From: Taenia hydatigena
Lineage: Eukaryota; Platyhelminthes; Cestoda; Cyclophyllidea; Taeniidae
Assembly: GCA_036345935.2 (NCBI GenBank)
Contig: JADWOT020000001.1
Coordinates: 992,001 to 1,056,000, forward strand
Direction of reading: 5' to 3'
DNA length: 64,000 nt
Shown here: one piece after another, positions 55,601 through 62,090 of the stretch
Position numbering within the stretch: position 1 is the first letter of the stretch
How the letters are laid out: every line of letters begins with the position of its first letter
Made by a program: the position numbers and the translations under genes
The notes under the pieces: generated by a model
The model's input: only the letters and a program-made list of their open reading frames with translations
Database searches by the model: none
What the model was told of the DNA's origin: nothing

Positions 55601-58600
55601 AGAACTATTATAAGCCGTTTTTAATTGAATAGAGGAAGCAATAATACACTTTATATAATAATCTAACTAGATTCAGCCTCCTAAATGGTATCGGTGTAAA
55701 GACGCGCTTATTTCTTTCAGAACATTTTCCTCAGCACACGAATCACACTGGTAGGTTTGCCGACCCACTGCGTCTAGTTGAACGACTTCGGCTTAGAGGA
55801 AAGCTGCAAGCTGAATTGACGTAGCTTCTGCATGATCTTACTACTTAAAGGTTTTCAGCACTACTTCACCGCAAAAGCGCGAGTGCCTGAGGCGTCGCTC
55901 CACCGCTCTCACAGCACTTGATTGACGCAATGCTTTCTTGGAGTTTTTTCAAAGCATAAGGGCTTGCCGGCTTTGATGTTCTTTCGTTTTTTAATGCCAA
56001 AATTAGATCCAACGGAATGCTTGCTTACGCATTGCTCATTCAGAAGCTCTTTTTCTACACACCCTATTAACTATATCACTCAATTACCAGGGTGGAGGCT
56101 TCAATTTTGCTGACTGTCTACCGTCGTACCATTAACCACCGCAACTTAAGGCCATTTGACATGATTTTGTTTTGATTTGTGGAGGGTTCGATTTGGTCAT
56201 TTTTGCTATCCTTCCACCATTCCGCAGTAATTCGCTATTGTTTATGGCGAGTATCGGCAATGAGGGTACGGATTCCAAAGAGATGCAGCAAAACTTTGAA
56301 AGTTAGTTTTCCTATTCATGTTGCATGATTAATTTTTTTAATGTGAGCTCATTTTACAGTTTTAGGTGAGTGAATTGGATAATTCTAAAAGCTGCTAGAT
56401 AAAATTTGTATGTTTAGCAAAGTGTTAGTTTCAGGTCAATTACGCGGAAAACCACCACTTTATACCAAGTGCCACCTGGCGATAACCAAAGACAAACTAG
56501 AAATGGAGACAAATTAGCGACTACCCCGTTTGATGGCTAAGCAATCGTCAAAGGCATTTGGGACACATTTGTATCATTACTGTAGCCTACAAATGTTTCC
56601 CCGCGCAACGCTGGACTAGGGAATCGCTGGATTGGAGATTTTCCAATCAGAAGGGAATGTCGACTTTAATGTGTCTTTATCTGTTGTTGCAAAAGCAAGA
56701 GTTAACTGAATGTCTGCTATTGCATCGGTCATTCCAAAGTGCTTTTTCTACTTATCCTGCCGACCATTTCGCTTTCTTATTAGGATGGAGGCTTTGATTA
56801 TGCTGGCCGTCTGCCAACTACTCGCTGAGGGATCCGTAGCTCTGGTGGGCGCGGTTTTTAATGCCACCTCAATACGAGACCACCTAAGGGCGACACTATT
56901 TTGCGTTGTGAAGCGTTCGCGTTGAGAAAGGCACGAATTCCAAATGCGTGCAAGAAGACTTTGAGCGGTGGTTTTCCTAATCATGGCACATTATTACCAA
57001 CCTGAAGTCTTTGTTTTAAAGTTGAGCTCACTTTACGGGTTGCGGTTGAGTGATGGAACACCTCAACTGCTGCTAAGTGCAATTTTTAAATTTAGCCAGC
57101 GGATTTGTTTTTGATAATTATGAGTCAAATCGTTGCTTCACATTAATTACCTACAATTGATAGTCAAAGGCAAGCCAGAAATGGCCACAAAGTAGCGTCT
57201 ACCCCGTGTGACAGTTAAGCAACCGTCAAAGGTATTTAGGACATATTCGTATCATTACTGTAGCCTACGAATGCTTTTATTATTTCCACTGGCGATTCAA
57301 GTGCCATCAGTGTCTTACATCTTCGACAAGTGCCCACAAGCAGTTGACCACTTGAAATGACGCAAAAGTGATTGGCTGGTAGTCACAGTTCATTCACAGC
57401 TAATGAATGCCAGAATCGTGAAAGGAGCTGAAGTGCTCGCCTTTGACACATTCTCTCTTGCTGTAGGTGTGTGAATTTACGTATGCAAAAGGTAGTGCAT
57501 GCATGAGTATGTTTCTATTTTCAAAATTATTGACTAGCCGCTCCATACAAGGCTAGCCACTATCAAAATTATTGCAATACGTCTCTCTCTTCGTGCTGAC
57601 TTTGGTGCCAAGGTGTGTCGCAATAGAGTGGGCACCGCTACAACCGAGCAATCGATTGTACTGTTTAGCGAAAAAACGACTAAACAAGCGTAAGACGCCC
57701 TATTCTCTGCCACCTTCCTTTGTTCTTTTTAATGATAACGAAATACGATTTTTATTAAATTAATAAGGCGTTATGAGGCTTTTTAAATAGATTATTTAAG
57801 TCTGTGTAAATAGCTTTATTTTGTGTTGACTGCTTACAATCCTTCTCAAATTATTGCTAGACATGTTGAGCAGAATTGTAATTTTGGGCTCAAAAGGCCA
57901 TTTCTTGCTTAAACTTAGAGAAGGGTTGTCATACATAACATCAGACTTTGTCCTAAATCGCTACATGGCCACATTTATAAAATTCAAGCCTTCAAAATGA
58001 CTAGTAGTAAACTCAGCATTAGCGTAGAGGTTAGCCGAACTTGTTTAAAAGTCAATTTAATTTCTAGTGACTGTAAGGCATATCAAAAGTAGAATTTTCA
58101 GAACGTACGTAGAATCTCCGGAATCCGACGCAAGCAAGCTGAACTCTAGGAAAAACAAGGCTGTTGAGCAATGATTCGTATTCTATGTTTTAGAACTGCC
58201 TATGTAAACTGAAAGAGAAAGGAAAACTTTAGAAGGAGGGTCCACAAAAATGGCACAAAATGGAAGTGCATAAGAACTCTTTGCCTTTTGCTTTTCTGTC
58301 TTGTCACAACAGAGGCAAATTTTAGGGAAATGAAGTGATTTGCATGAGAACGCATATTGTACACACAGCGAACTCGAATGCTCTTACCATATTCTGCTTA
58401 AGTCTGATAATTTTACGATGTCATGAAGAAGCCATTGGCAGAGAGCGTAAAATAAATGTGATTGTGACTCTATAGAAAAATATCGGCGTTTAATGGTGAC
58501 ACGACAAAATGATTCAAAGTGAAATCTCAACGACTTGCATAAATCTGACTTAATTCTAATTTAATGTTAATAGCACTCAACACAATTGTTTCGACTAATT

Positions 58601-58958
58601 TACTAACGCTTCTCCGTCTGTAACTATATTTCCTATTCATTTTAAAAGCCATAATATCATCTCCTCTGTATGCTTTCATCAGTACGAAGAATATTAAAAT
58701 GTAGCTGGCGCGTCATTATATTTCGACGTAGCATGAAGGACATTAGAAATTCTGCCACAGCATTTGTATGATTTTATTTAGCCTAGAGAAAAACGTTATG
58801 AGGCAAAAGCAATAAACTGGAACTGAACTGTTATGGTTGAATCAGGCTTATACGAATCCTAAAAACTAAAAAGAGCATTTACCTTCATCCTGACATGAAC
58901 CTTTGTTAACAACCGATATTAAGGAAAGGAGAATTAGACCCCAAACGCACGCATCCAT
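28609..58958 (-). CDS. RPTP gene B: FN3-rich receptor tyrosine phosphatase
   Basis: Minus-strand paralogue of gene A with the same exon plan: signal peptide, micro-exon, 157-bp exon, twelve FN3 exons (one with a lost donor), membrane span, juxtamembrane exons and a complete phosphatase domain ending at 30348. The active site looks competent: HCSAGVGRTG with Cys and Arg, NRY, YIATQGPL and a WPD loop WADYDVP with the Asp in place. The array has more FN3 exons than gene A. Two 51-bp exons further downstream encode Tyr-x-Asn motifs and could form the C-terminal tail, so the gene may extend to 28609 or beyond. The end is uncertain; the part from 30348 to 58958 is well supported. Confidence 0.85.
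28660..29790 (-). other. Tail-region tandem unit and spacer
   Basis: The block around 29560-29870 is a diverged duplicate of 28380-28690 (offset about 1.18 kb). Besides the 51-bp exon, each unit has a second open segment on the minus strand (near 29593 downward, containing QGDYAVPTIK, and near 28440 downward, containing HAVPTIK). Their splice limits and frames are unclear, so I do not call them exons. Confidence 0.4.
29791..29841 (-). CDS. Gene B candidate tail exon 1 (YANP motif)
   Basis: 51 bp, phase 1-1, between GTTTTAAG and AGTG|GTAAGG. It joins the last phosphatase exon in phase (C|GT gives Arg) and encodes RGEYANPPTFGALPARS. It contains a Tyr-x-Asn motif. Its relation to R3-type RPTP tails is by analogy only. 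Confidence 0.55.
30348..30438 (-). CDS. Gene B exon: end of phosphatase domain
   Basis: 91 bp, phase 0 in and phase 1 out, donor GCAC|GTAAGC. It encodes SQLQFLYNFIAFCLVKENPG and then a proline-rich VPPPAVA. It follows LVQVP and matches the family pattern VQT..QY.F.Y. The equivalent exon of gene A is off the left edge. Confidence 0.85.
30521..30659 (-). CDS. Gene B exon: phosphatase P-loop and Q-loop
   Basis: 139 bp, phase 2 in and phase 0 out. It encodes the Ser completion, AGVGRTGTLMAARFLLDRLL and RNSLVQVP. The catalytic Arg is present. Same length and sites as gene A 23-161. Confidence 0.9.
30804..30955 (-). CDS. Gene B exon: WPD loop and catalytic VVHC
   Basis: 152 bp, phase 0 in and phase 2 out. 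It encodes PWTVTQFHFLGWADYDVPN through GPTVVHC. The general-acid Asp is present (WAD) although the usual Pro of WPD is Ala. Y/H is the other main change from gene A (NSHLATHC). Confidence 0.9.
31035..31200 (-). CDS. Gene B exon: phosphatase KCxxYWP region
   Basis: 166 bp, phase 2 in and phase 0 out. It encodes CIEGSKNKCAQYWPDGLTQT, then FASENC through KIHPSSEAS. It differs from gene A at NGF to DGL and T to A; the split first codon differs silently. Confidence 0.9.
31201..32656 (-). other. Gene B intron (1.46 kb)
   Basis: Collinear with gene A's intron 703-2210 except for a diverged part about 31500-31870. No exon or element is supported. Confidence 0.65.
32657..32856 (-). CDS. Gene B exon: phosphatase substrate-loop region
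   Basis: 200 bp, phase 0 in and phase 2 out. It encodes EVSEGYINASYV, EYIATQGPLESTVADF and LIIMLCQ. It differs from gene A by one residue (GSEGEAM). Donor CCA|GTAGGT. Confidence 0.88.
33123..33230 (-). CDS. Gene B exon: phosphatase N-terminal NRY motif
   Basis: 108 bp, phase 0-0. It encodes AMGAIAASEVEERYHLTK through NGNRNRYCDMVPC, after the acceptor CTCTCCTTGCAG. Confidence 0.8.
33312..33393 (-). CDS. Gene B exon: phosphatase wedge helix
   Basis: 82 bp, phase 2 in and phase 0 out. It encodes PPPIPIENFAAQLQDLNRNN and GFNTCFQ. Three substitutions from gene A (K/N, E/D, H/N). Confidence 0.82.
33433..33505 (-). CDS. Gene B exon: candidate juxtamembrane segment 4
   Basis: 73 bp, phase 1 in and phase 2 out, same weak donor (GTTACC) as gene A 2987-3059. 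It encodes RSLDHLDKIVGVSKHSDG. Supported only by phase and conservation. Confidence 0.45.
33772..33887 (-). CDS. Gene B exon: juxtamembrane segment 3, Cys-containing
   Basis: 116 bp, phase 2 in and phase 1 out, donor TCAA|GTAAGA. Protein sequence matches gene A 3327-3442; the nucleotide change in PPCW is silent. Confidence 0.65.
33946..34014 (-). CDS. Gene B exon: juxtamembrane segment 2
   Basis: 69 bp, phase 2-2, encoding LPSDNGGRGYRAFAMPDDY. Same weak donor (GTGGAA) as gene A. Confidence 0.5.
34070..34129 (-). CDS. Gene B exon: juxtamembrane segment 1
   Basis: 60 bp, phase 2-2, encoding GAAFPIEYYNPPGPKSPPN with strong splice sites (TTCTCTAG and GC|GTAAGT). Confidence 0.75.
34459..34603 (-). 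CDS. Gene B exon: transmembrane segment
   Basis: 145 bp, phase 1 in and phase 2 out. The membrane span and FRKR stop-transfer are identical to gene A; one change follows (DKES for DKKS). Confidence 0.9.
35169..35549 (-). CDS. Gene B exon: membrane-proximal FN3 domain
   Basis: 381 bp, phase 1-1, donor G|GTAAGC. APNNVTATALSPNAVNVSW onward, with the core STSYEFCVQIC and tail Cys pair. Orthologue of gene A 4724-5104. Confidence 0.9.
35550..37087 (-). other. Gene B intron (1.5 kb)
   Basis: Collinear with gene A 5105-6631. I see no exon or element. Confidence 0.6.
37088..37453 (-). CDS. Gene B exon: FN3 domain (type V)
   Basis: 366 bp, phase 1-1, donor CAAG|GTGAGC. It starts APSSITLSPKGHTEVTVGW and has GGLLPRIPYDVCVRVC and YICSKAVCGSVTLAMQ. 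Orthologous in position to gene A 6632-6997. Confidence 0.9.
37660..37890 (-). pseudogene. Gene B decayed FN3 exon (type IV), copy 1
   Basis: Same start (APSAINFNATNHTTV), same 1-base deletion (37792/37793) and same 3' truncation as gene A 7320-7523. It sits between the same neighbours. Confidence 0.85.
38231..38382. repeat. 76-bp perfect tandem duplication
   Basis: Two adjacent 76-base copies (38231-38306 and 38307-38382) that differ only at the last base. The related introns at 7870 and 48730 have one copy, so the event is recent and local. Confidence 0.9.
38764..39132 (-). CDS. Gene B exon: FN3 domain (type V/III)
   Basis: 369 bp, phase 1-1. APSNITLTPKGHTEVTVGW, then DAEDVFAAYVAGAEGNHHC, GGLLPRIPYNVCVRLC and ICSNAVCGSVTLPMQ. 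Ser/Thr-rich loop TTTLTTASSSST. Nearly identical to 43619-43987. Confidence 0.9.
39242..39280 (-). pseudogene. Truncated type III FN3 scar
   Basis: Acceptor-side fragment with the same junction as 17034 (after TTCTGCGCC). No donor. Confidence 0.72.
40347..40712 (-). CDS. Gene B exon: FN3 domain (type V)
   Basis: 366 bp, phase 1-1. APSSITLSPKGHTEVTVGW, GGKHCTAEKGGLECTIGG, RLPYDVCVRVC and YICSKAVCGSVTLAMQ. Duplicate of 45214-45579. Confidence 0.9.
41760..42128 (-). CDS. Gene B exon: FN3 domain (type III)
   Basis: 369 bp, phase 1-1. APTDIKLNAVNHTAVTVGW, KAPSVKDVVDVFAAYVAG, GGLLPRIPYNVCVRLC and ICSNAVCGSVTLPMQ. The only intact type III exon in gene B. Confidence 0.9.
42129..43618 (-). other. 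Gene B intron, largely single-copy
   Basis: About 42400-43360 has no counterpart in the other units. Plus-strand ORFs of 135 and 139 codons overlap in two frames near 42472-42949 but show no domain, and I treat them as chance. No exon is supported. Confidence 0.55.
43619..43987 (-). CDS. Gene B exon: FN3 domain (type V/III)
   Basis: 369 bp, phase 1-1. Same as 38764-39132 apart from the Ser/Thr loop (TTTSTTTTSPST) and one or two residues, so the loop changes faster than the core. Confidence 0.9.
44097..44135 (-). pseudogene. Truncated type III FN3 scar
   Basis: Duplicate of the scar at 39242 in the second 4.86-kb unit. Confidence 0.72.
45214..45579 (-). CDS. Gene B exon: FN3 domain (type V)
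   Basis: 366 bp, phase 1-1. Nearly identical to 40347-40712; T to K in HTEVKVGW. Confidence 0.9.
45989..46360 (-). CDS. Gene B exon: FN3 domain (type II)
   Basis: 372 bp, phase 1-1, acceptor TTGTATTTCAG. APESISLEPKNHTKVTVTW, IDGLLPCITYNVCVRVC and YICSKAACKSVTLGME. It has an extra Cys in LLPCITY and a Ser/Pro-rich loop. Duplicate of 51269-51640. Confidence 0.9.
47497..47865 (-). CDS. Gene B exon: FN3 domain (type V/III)
   Basis: 369 bp, phase 1-1. APSNITLTPKSHTEVTVGW, DKDAEDVFAAYVAGAEG, IDGLLPRIPYNVCVRLC and ICSNAVCGSVTLPMQ. IDGLL is a type II feature inside a type V background. Confidence 0.9.
48175..48391 (-). pseudogene. Gene B decayed FN3 exon (type IV), copy 2
   Basis: Third copy of the frameshifted, truncated exon (deletion at 48293/48294). 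Starts APSAINFNATNHTTV. Confidence 0.85.
49192..49560 (-). CDS. Gene B exon: FN3 domain (type V/III)
   Basis: 369 bp, phase 1-1. APSNITLTPKGHTEVTVGW, DMDAEDVFAAYVAGAEG, GGLLPRIPYNVCVRLC and ICSNAVCGSVTLPMQ. Normal splice sites. Confidence 0.9.
49672..49710 (-). pseudogene. Truncated type III FN3 scar
   Basis: Same junction as 17034, 39242 and 44097. Confidence 0.72.
50085..51309. repeat. 1.74-kb tandem unit, copy 1
   Basis: Matches about 51820-53048 at an offset of 1739-1745. It contains a (CAA)n tract at about 50758-50779, longer than in copy 2, and ends inside the 3' part of the FN3 exon at 51269. Confidence 0.8.
51269..51640 (-). CDS. Gene B exon: FN3 domain (type II)
   Basis: 372 bp, phase 1-1. 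Nearly identical to 45989-46360 (differences in the loop, SATVSPPPP versus STTVSPPPP, and one or two other residues). Splice sites normal. Confidence 0.9.
51820..53048. repeat. 1.74-kb tandem unit, copy 2
   Basis: Copy of 50085-51309 with a shorter (CAA)n tract near 52505-52520. It stops at GCTTTGCTG and joins sequence related to 18727 onward. Confidence 0.8.
53009..53048 (-). pseudogene. FN3 exon scar, donor end only
   Basis: About 40 bases from the 3' end of a type II FN3 exon with an intact donor (CTCAC|C on the plus strand), fused at GCTTTGCTG to unrelated intron sequence. No acceptor or FN3 core remains. Confidence 0.75.
53570..53645 (-). pseudogene. Truncated FN3 exon scar
   Basis: Acceptor-side fragment joined after ATTCGCAGTCAG, with the same breakpoint as the scar at 15181 in gene A. 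Confidence 0.75.
53945..54319 (-). CDS. Gene B exon: N-terminal-most FN3 (type I) with lost donor
   Basis: 375 bp matching gene A 19581-19955 (LLPPSNINLTIKSHSEVMV, GGLLPRIPYRVCVRAC, YCCSDVVCNNITIDIQ), with an intact acceptor. The donor CAAG|GTAAGA of the other copies reads CAAG|CTAAGA here (plus strand TTAGCTTG at 53941). Read-through would add about 20 residues and stop. Skipping keeps the frame because the exon is 1-1. Confidence 0.75.
55083..55239 (-). CDS. Gene B exon: candidate 52-residue segment before the FN3 array
   Basis: 157 bp, phase 0 in and phase 1 out. HMPSRVIVAEWCSDLIFLP, then ELCVSDVWEFGRGEVDGG. Same limits as gene A 20721-20877; donor CAAA|GTAGAG. Confidence 0.5.
55431..55456 (-). 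CDS. Gene B 26-bp micro-exon
   Basis: Between CTCTACTTTACAG and CAG|GTATGT. With the preceding G it encodes DPLLQKFHQ, identical to gene A at the protein level. The donor is stronger than in gene A. Confidence 0.78.
55457..58882 (-). other. Gene B intron 1 with a 0.69-kb diverged tandem repeat
   Basis: Two related units, about 55925-56600 and 56610-57290, share several blocks, for example ATCATTACTGTAGCCTAC at 56572 and 57251. One related block also occurs in gene A intron 1 (about 21560-21735). No exon is seen in the rest. Confidence 0.65.
58883..58958 (-). CDS. Gene B exon 1: signal peptide
   Basis: 76 bp, phase 1 out, donor GAAG|GTAAAT. It encodes MDACVWGLILLSLISVV then NKGSCQDE. Eleven of 25 residues match gene A, much lower than the rest of the gene. 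It was too short for a simple ORF scan and was found by alignment to gene A exon 1. Confidence 0.8.
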
Positions 58959-58987
58959 CGTAGACTAACGAATTCACGCCCCACCGG

Positions 58988-58996
58988 GCTTTTATC
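58988..58996 (-). promoter_or_regulatory. Candidate degenerate TATA element of gene B
   Basis: GATAAAAGC at the position of gene A's TATAAAAA, within a conserved promoter block (AAAAGCCCG). Confidence 0.3.
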
Positions 58997-59447
58997 AAAA
59001 GACTTGACCTTCACAATGACAATGCGCTAAAATTAATTCATTAAAACAAAATGTAATAGCGCAAGCTAAATTGATTACTGCTAGAAACAAAGCTTAAAAT
59101 GAACTATTTAAATAACAATTCTATAGCAATTACAAAATAACCTAATTAGACTCTTAGACTTCATCAAAATATTGCGAAGCAGTATAAAATGCCTAGTTTA
59201 TAGCATATTGTAGGTAACCGATTCACAACAGTTACATTAACCCTTATCTACTGCTCGTTAAATATTAAAGTAATGTAAAAAATTAGATCTGTCAAAGCAA
59301 AAAACAGAAACAAATTCAGTGCCTTTATCCATCACATCCTTCTTTATGAATTGAATGTTTGCCTATGCACTTCATATTGTCAACCTCTCATACCGTCCAT
59401 TGCAGCATAATTAGTCTTTTGACAGCCATTTAAAAAGGGGCAGTAAT

Positions 59448-59499
59448 TGTAGCGTCCCAAGGCTCTCTCAAAGGCAAAAGAAGGCAGAATGCTAGGGCA

Positions 59500-59546
<47 letters not shown>

Positions 59547-59640
59547 GCTGCTAACATGGCCCGGAGGCCAGCCCACGCAGCTAGGGCCCACCTCTGTGAC
59601 CTTGACCGAAACCGGTAGTTCCAACAAACAAAGTACTACA
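59448..59640 (-). mobile_element. TRIM solo LTR with expanded (AT)n
   Basis: 193 bases, minus orientation, from TGTAGTACTTTG (59640) to GGGACGCTACA (59448), flanked by the 5-base duplication GTAAT at 59443-59447 and 59641-59645. An (AT)n tract at about 59502-59543 occupies the place of the ATATATA motif in the 5' LTR at 24165. Confidence 0.92.
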
Positions 59641-59645
59641 GTAAT

Positions 59646-61841
59646 CATTCTGGTGGATTGTAAAATGCACAACACTCTTCAATACTGTGAGTGGCGCACA
59701 TTCGGAATTCTACTGCAGTCGAGTTTCTGCACCATTTGTGAACCATATTTAAGTAGTGGGTTGGACTCTACAGATTCCAGCTGCAAAATAAAGAATAGAT
59801 CTAGGTGGGGTAATTTAGGACTGCATATTATAAGTCGGCAGGCAACGCTTCACCTGCGGTCTACAAGGTGTCCACCTCATCAATTTTAATTCTATCACTT
59901 CCGCTCGTGCACTTTCTAAGCAAACGAATATTACTGTAACTAGAACCGATTATTTGCTTGAGATGGTGGTAAAACCATGTAGCATCACTATTAATTGGAC
60001 TAGCTTTGAGAATTGTGGGAGCAATTGAAACCGGAAATCCTCATTTTGTCGCCTTTCTTTCCCTTTTATAGGTAGTTTAAATGCTATCTTTCCTCCCTTC
60101 TGAAAAGTCTTGCACGCTTTTTTAGTCTAATCTAACCAAGCAGATCAAATTTGTGTGTCACCACAACATGAAAAATAGGGGCCGCAGAACCGCTATGCCA
60201 AAATTGTGGTCCACTCGATGCACGAGACGATTATTGTGAGACTCAACAAGTAGTATAGCTGAGTACGGTGATTTGAAAGCGAATAGGGACCATAATTTTA
60301 GCCCTTCTCAACTAGTGCATAAATACCTTTGTGCGCCCTTACGCGCAAAGCAAATGTTAAGCAATCAAAGTGGTGGCATCAAAGACCTAGGCAAATATTG
60401 CAGTAAAATACGCACTTTTGCTTTGAATTTGTGGTGGTTGTAAATGAATGTGACATCTCTATCGCTTACACAATTTTTGCACTGCTCAACTACCTTCCTA
60501 TCCACTTGTTGCACCGTTTCCACTCGACTATAAGATGCTGCTCAACTTGCATCCTCATAGAAGCATCACAGGCGGTCGCACAAGGAATTTGTTAAACTGC
60601 CTAAGTGCAGCGTAGCCCGAATTGTGAACAACCCCCTTGCAAAACACGAGATTTGTGAATGCTCCAGAGGTGGATGTATTTCTAGCCCTTCCAATAGCCA
60701 ACTCCTTCGAATGAGCCAGGCTCGCATGAGGCCATGGTAATTTCTACCTCCGCAGGAATAGGACTGGGAGAAGTTTTGCGAATGTAATTTTACGGTGCTG
60801 CAAACAACATAGAACCCTTCATCCCCTTCCCAGCTGTGGGATAAATGCGTGGATGGACTAGCAAGCTGTTTAGATGGCCATGGGATCATGGCATCGAGCA
60901 GAAATATATCCCACTGCAGCTAAACTGATCGTGTAGGTAAACCCTTTGTTAAACGATTAAACAAATTATTTCGTACAATGGAAATAACAAAAAAGAATGC
61001 TACAAATCCTTATTTGGCAAGCCAAATAACTACACGGGCACAGAGCTAATGACGCGCACGCATTCCTCCCATTTCAGCACTGCCTATCCACCGATCGGCT
61101 GAGATGCCGGTGCTGAGGCAACCAGCATCGTCATCCACTACACAATGGGTTTGTCAAATTGTCCGTGTGCGGCGTAAATCCAGTTCTGGGCAGCGTTTTG
61201 TACAACCGAAGGCTTGCGAGACTGCCGAAGCTAGTTGTGGTCCTAGCACTCAGACTTAGCCTTATCCCTACAGCTGGTACTGAGCCATAGGACTCAGCAC
61301 GAGGGTGATGCTGGATGAATTCGAACGCTGCACACAAACGTGAAGCGCCTTATCTCCACTTGGCGAGGGGTTGTTAGCGCACAGAGAGACCGGCAGACCA
61401 ATGATCCACGTGATCAACAGTATGGTGAGATTACCGGCTCAACACACGGATGGGGGATGACGACCCTCTGGAATCAAACCTTTGACCCCACCATTCAATC
61501 GCAATTACGCTTCACCCTTGTGCACGCACACAGTGTCTACAAAATAAGTTCAAAAATAAGCTGCTCAACAGTCATAACCCAAAGCCCGATCCGGTTCCTT
61601 GATTGCTTGAGGCTGGCTGTCCCGATCAACATTAAATCAACACAAACACAATCCCTTTACGTCAAAGACAATAGCAATCGAAACTCTACTTTGTACTAAT
61701 ATAAAATCGCATCGTTGTTAGTAAATAGATGGGTGAGCGAAAGGATATAATGGCTTTTAAAATAAAAGTAGGTTGGGCAACAGCCGGTAGACAAATATAC
61801 ACGCAGGAAGGAAGAGAGGAAAGCAACCACAGGATCCAAGA
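59646..61841. other. Intergenic region between gene B promoter and HOOK 3' end
   Basis: No supported gene. Two segments, about 60575-60640 and 61140-61205, resemble each other and could be parts of a degraded dispersed repeat. HOOK's 3' UTR must begin at 61841, but I could not place its polyadenylation signal with confidence. Confidence 0.5.
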
Positions 61842-62090
61842 TCAAAGCGATGGTCCAGTCGGGGGCTTGACACTACGATTGGAAGGCTGCAAACGAATCC
61901 GACGTTGCTGCGACAGAAAGGCAGCGGTGCTGTTGGCGGCGACGGTGGATGCCTCACCTACACCTGAGGCCTCTTCGCGCAATAGACGCTCCGTGTGAGC
62001 ACGGTTCACCCGCATCCCCAAGTGGTACCACGCGGTGAGCACCATACGATCCTCAAGGTCTCGCTGCCTGCGTGCTTGCTCGTGGTGACG
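61842..62090 (-). CDS. HOOK: HOOK last coding exon
   Basis: 249 bp including the TGA stop at 61842-61844, phase 0 in, acceptor ATACCAG. It encodes RHHEQARRQRDLEDRMVL, then AWYHLGMRVNRAHTERLL, FLSQQRR and a basic tail ending TGPSL. The Gly/Ser/Ala-rich link before FLSQQRR is longer than in the vertebrate proteins I recall. Confidence 0.88.
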   Translation of the reverse strand, partial: RHHEQARRQRDLEDRMVLTAWYHLGMRVNRAHTERLLREEASGVGEASTVAANSTAAFLSQQRRIRLQPSNRSVKPPTGPSL

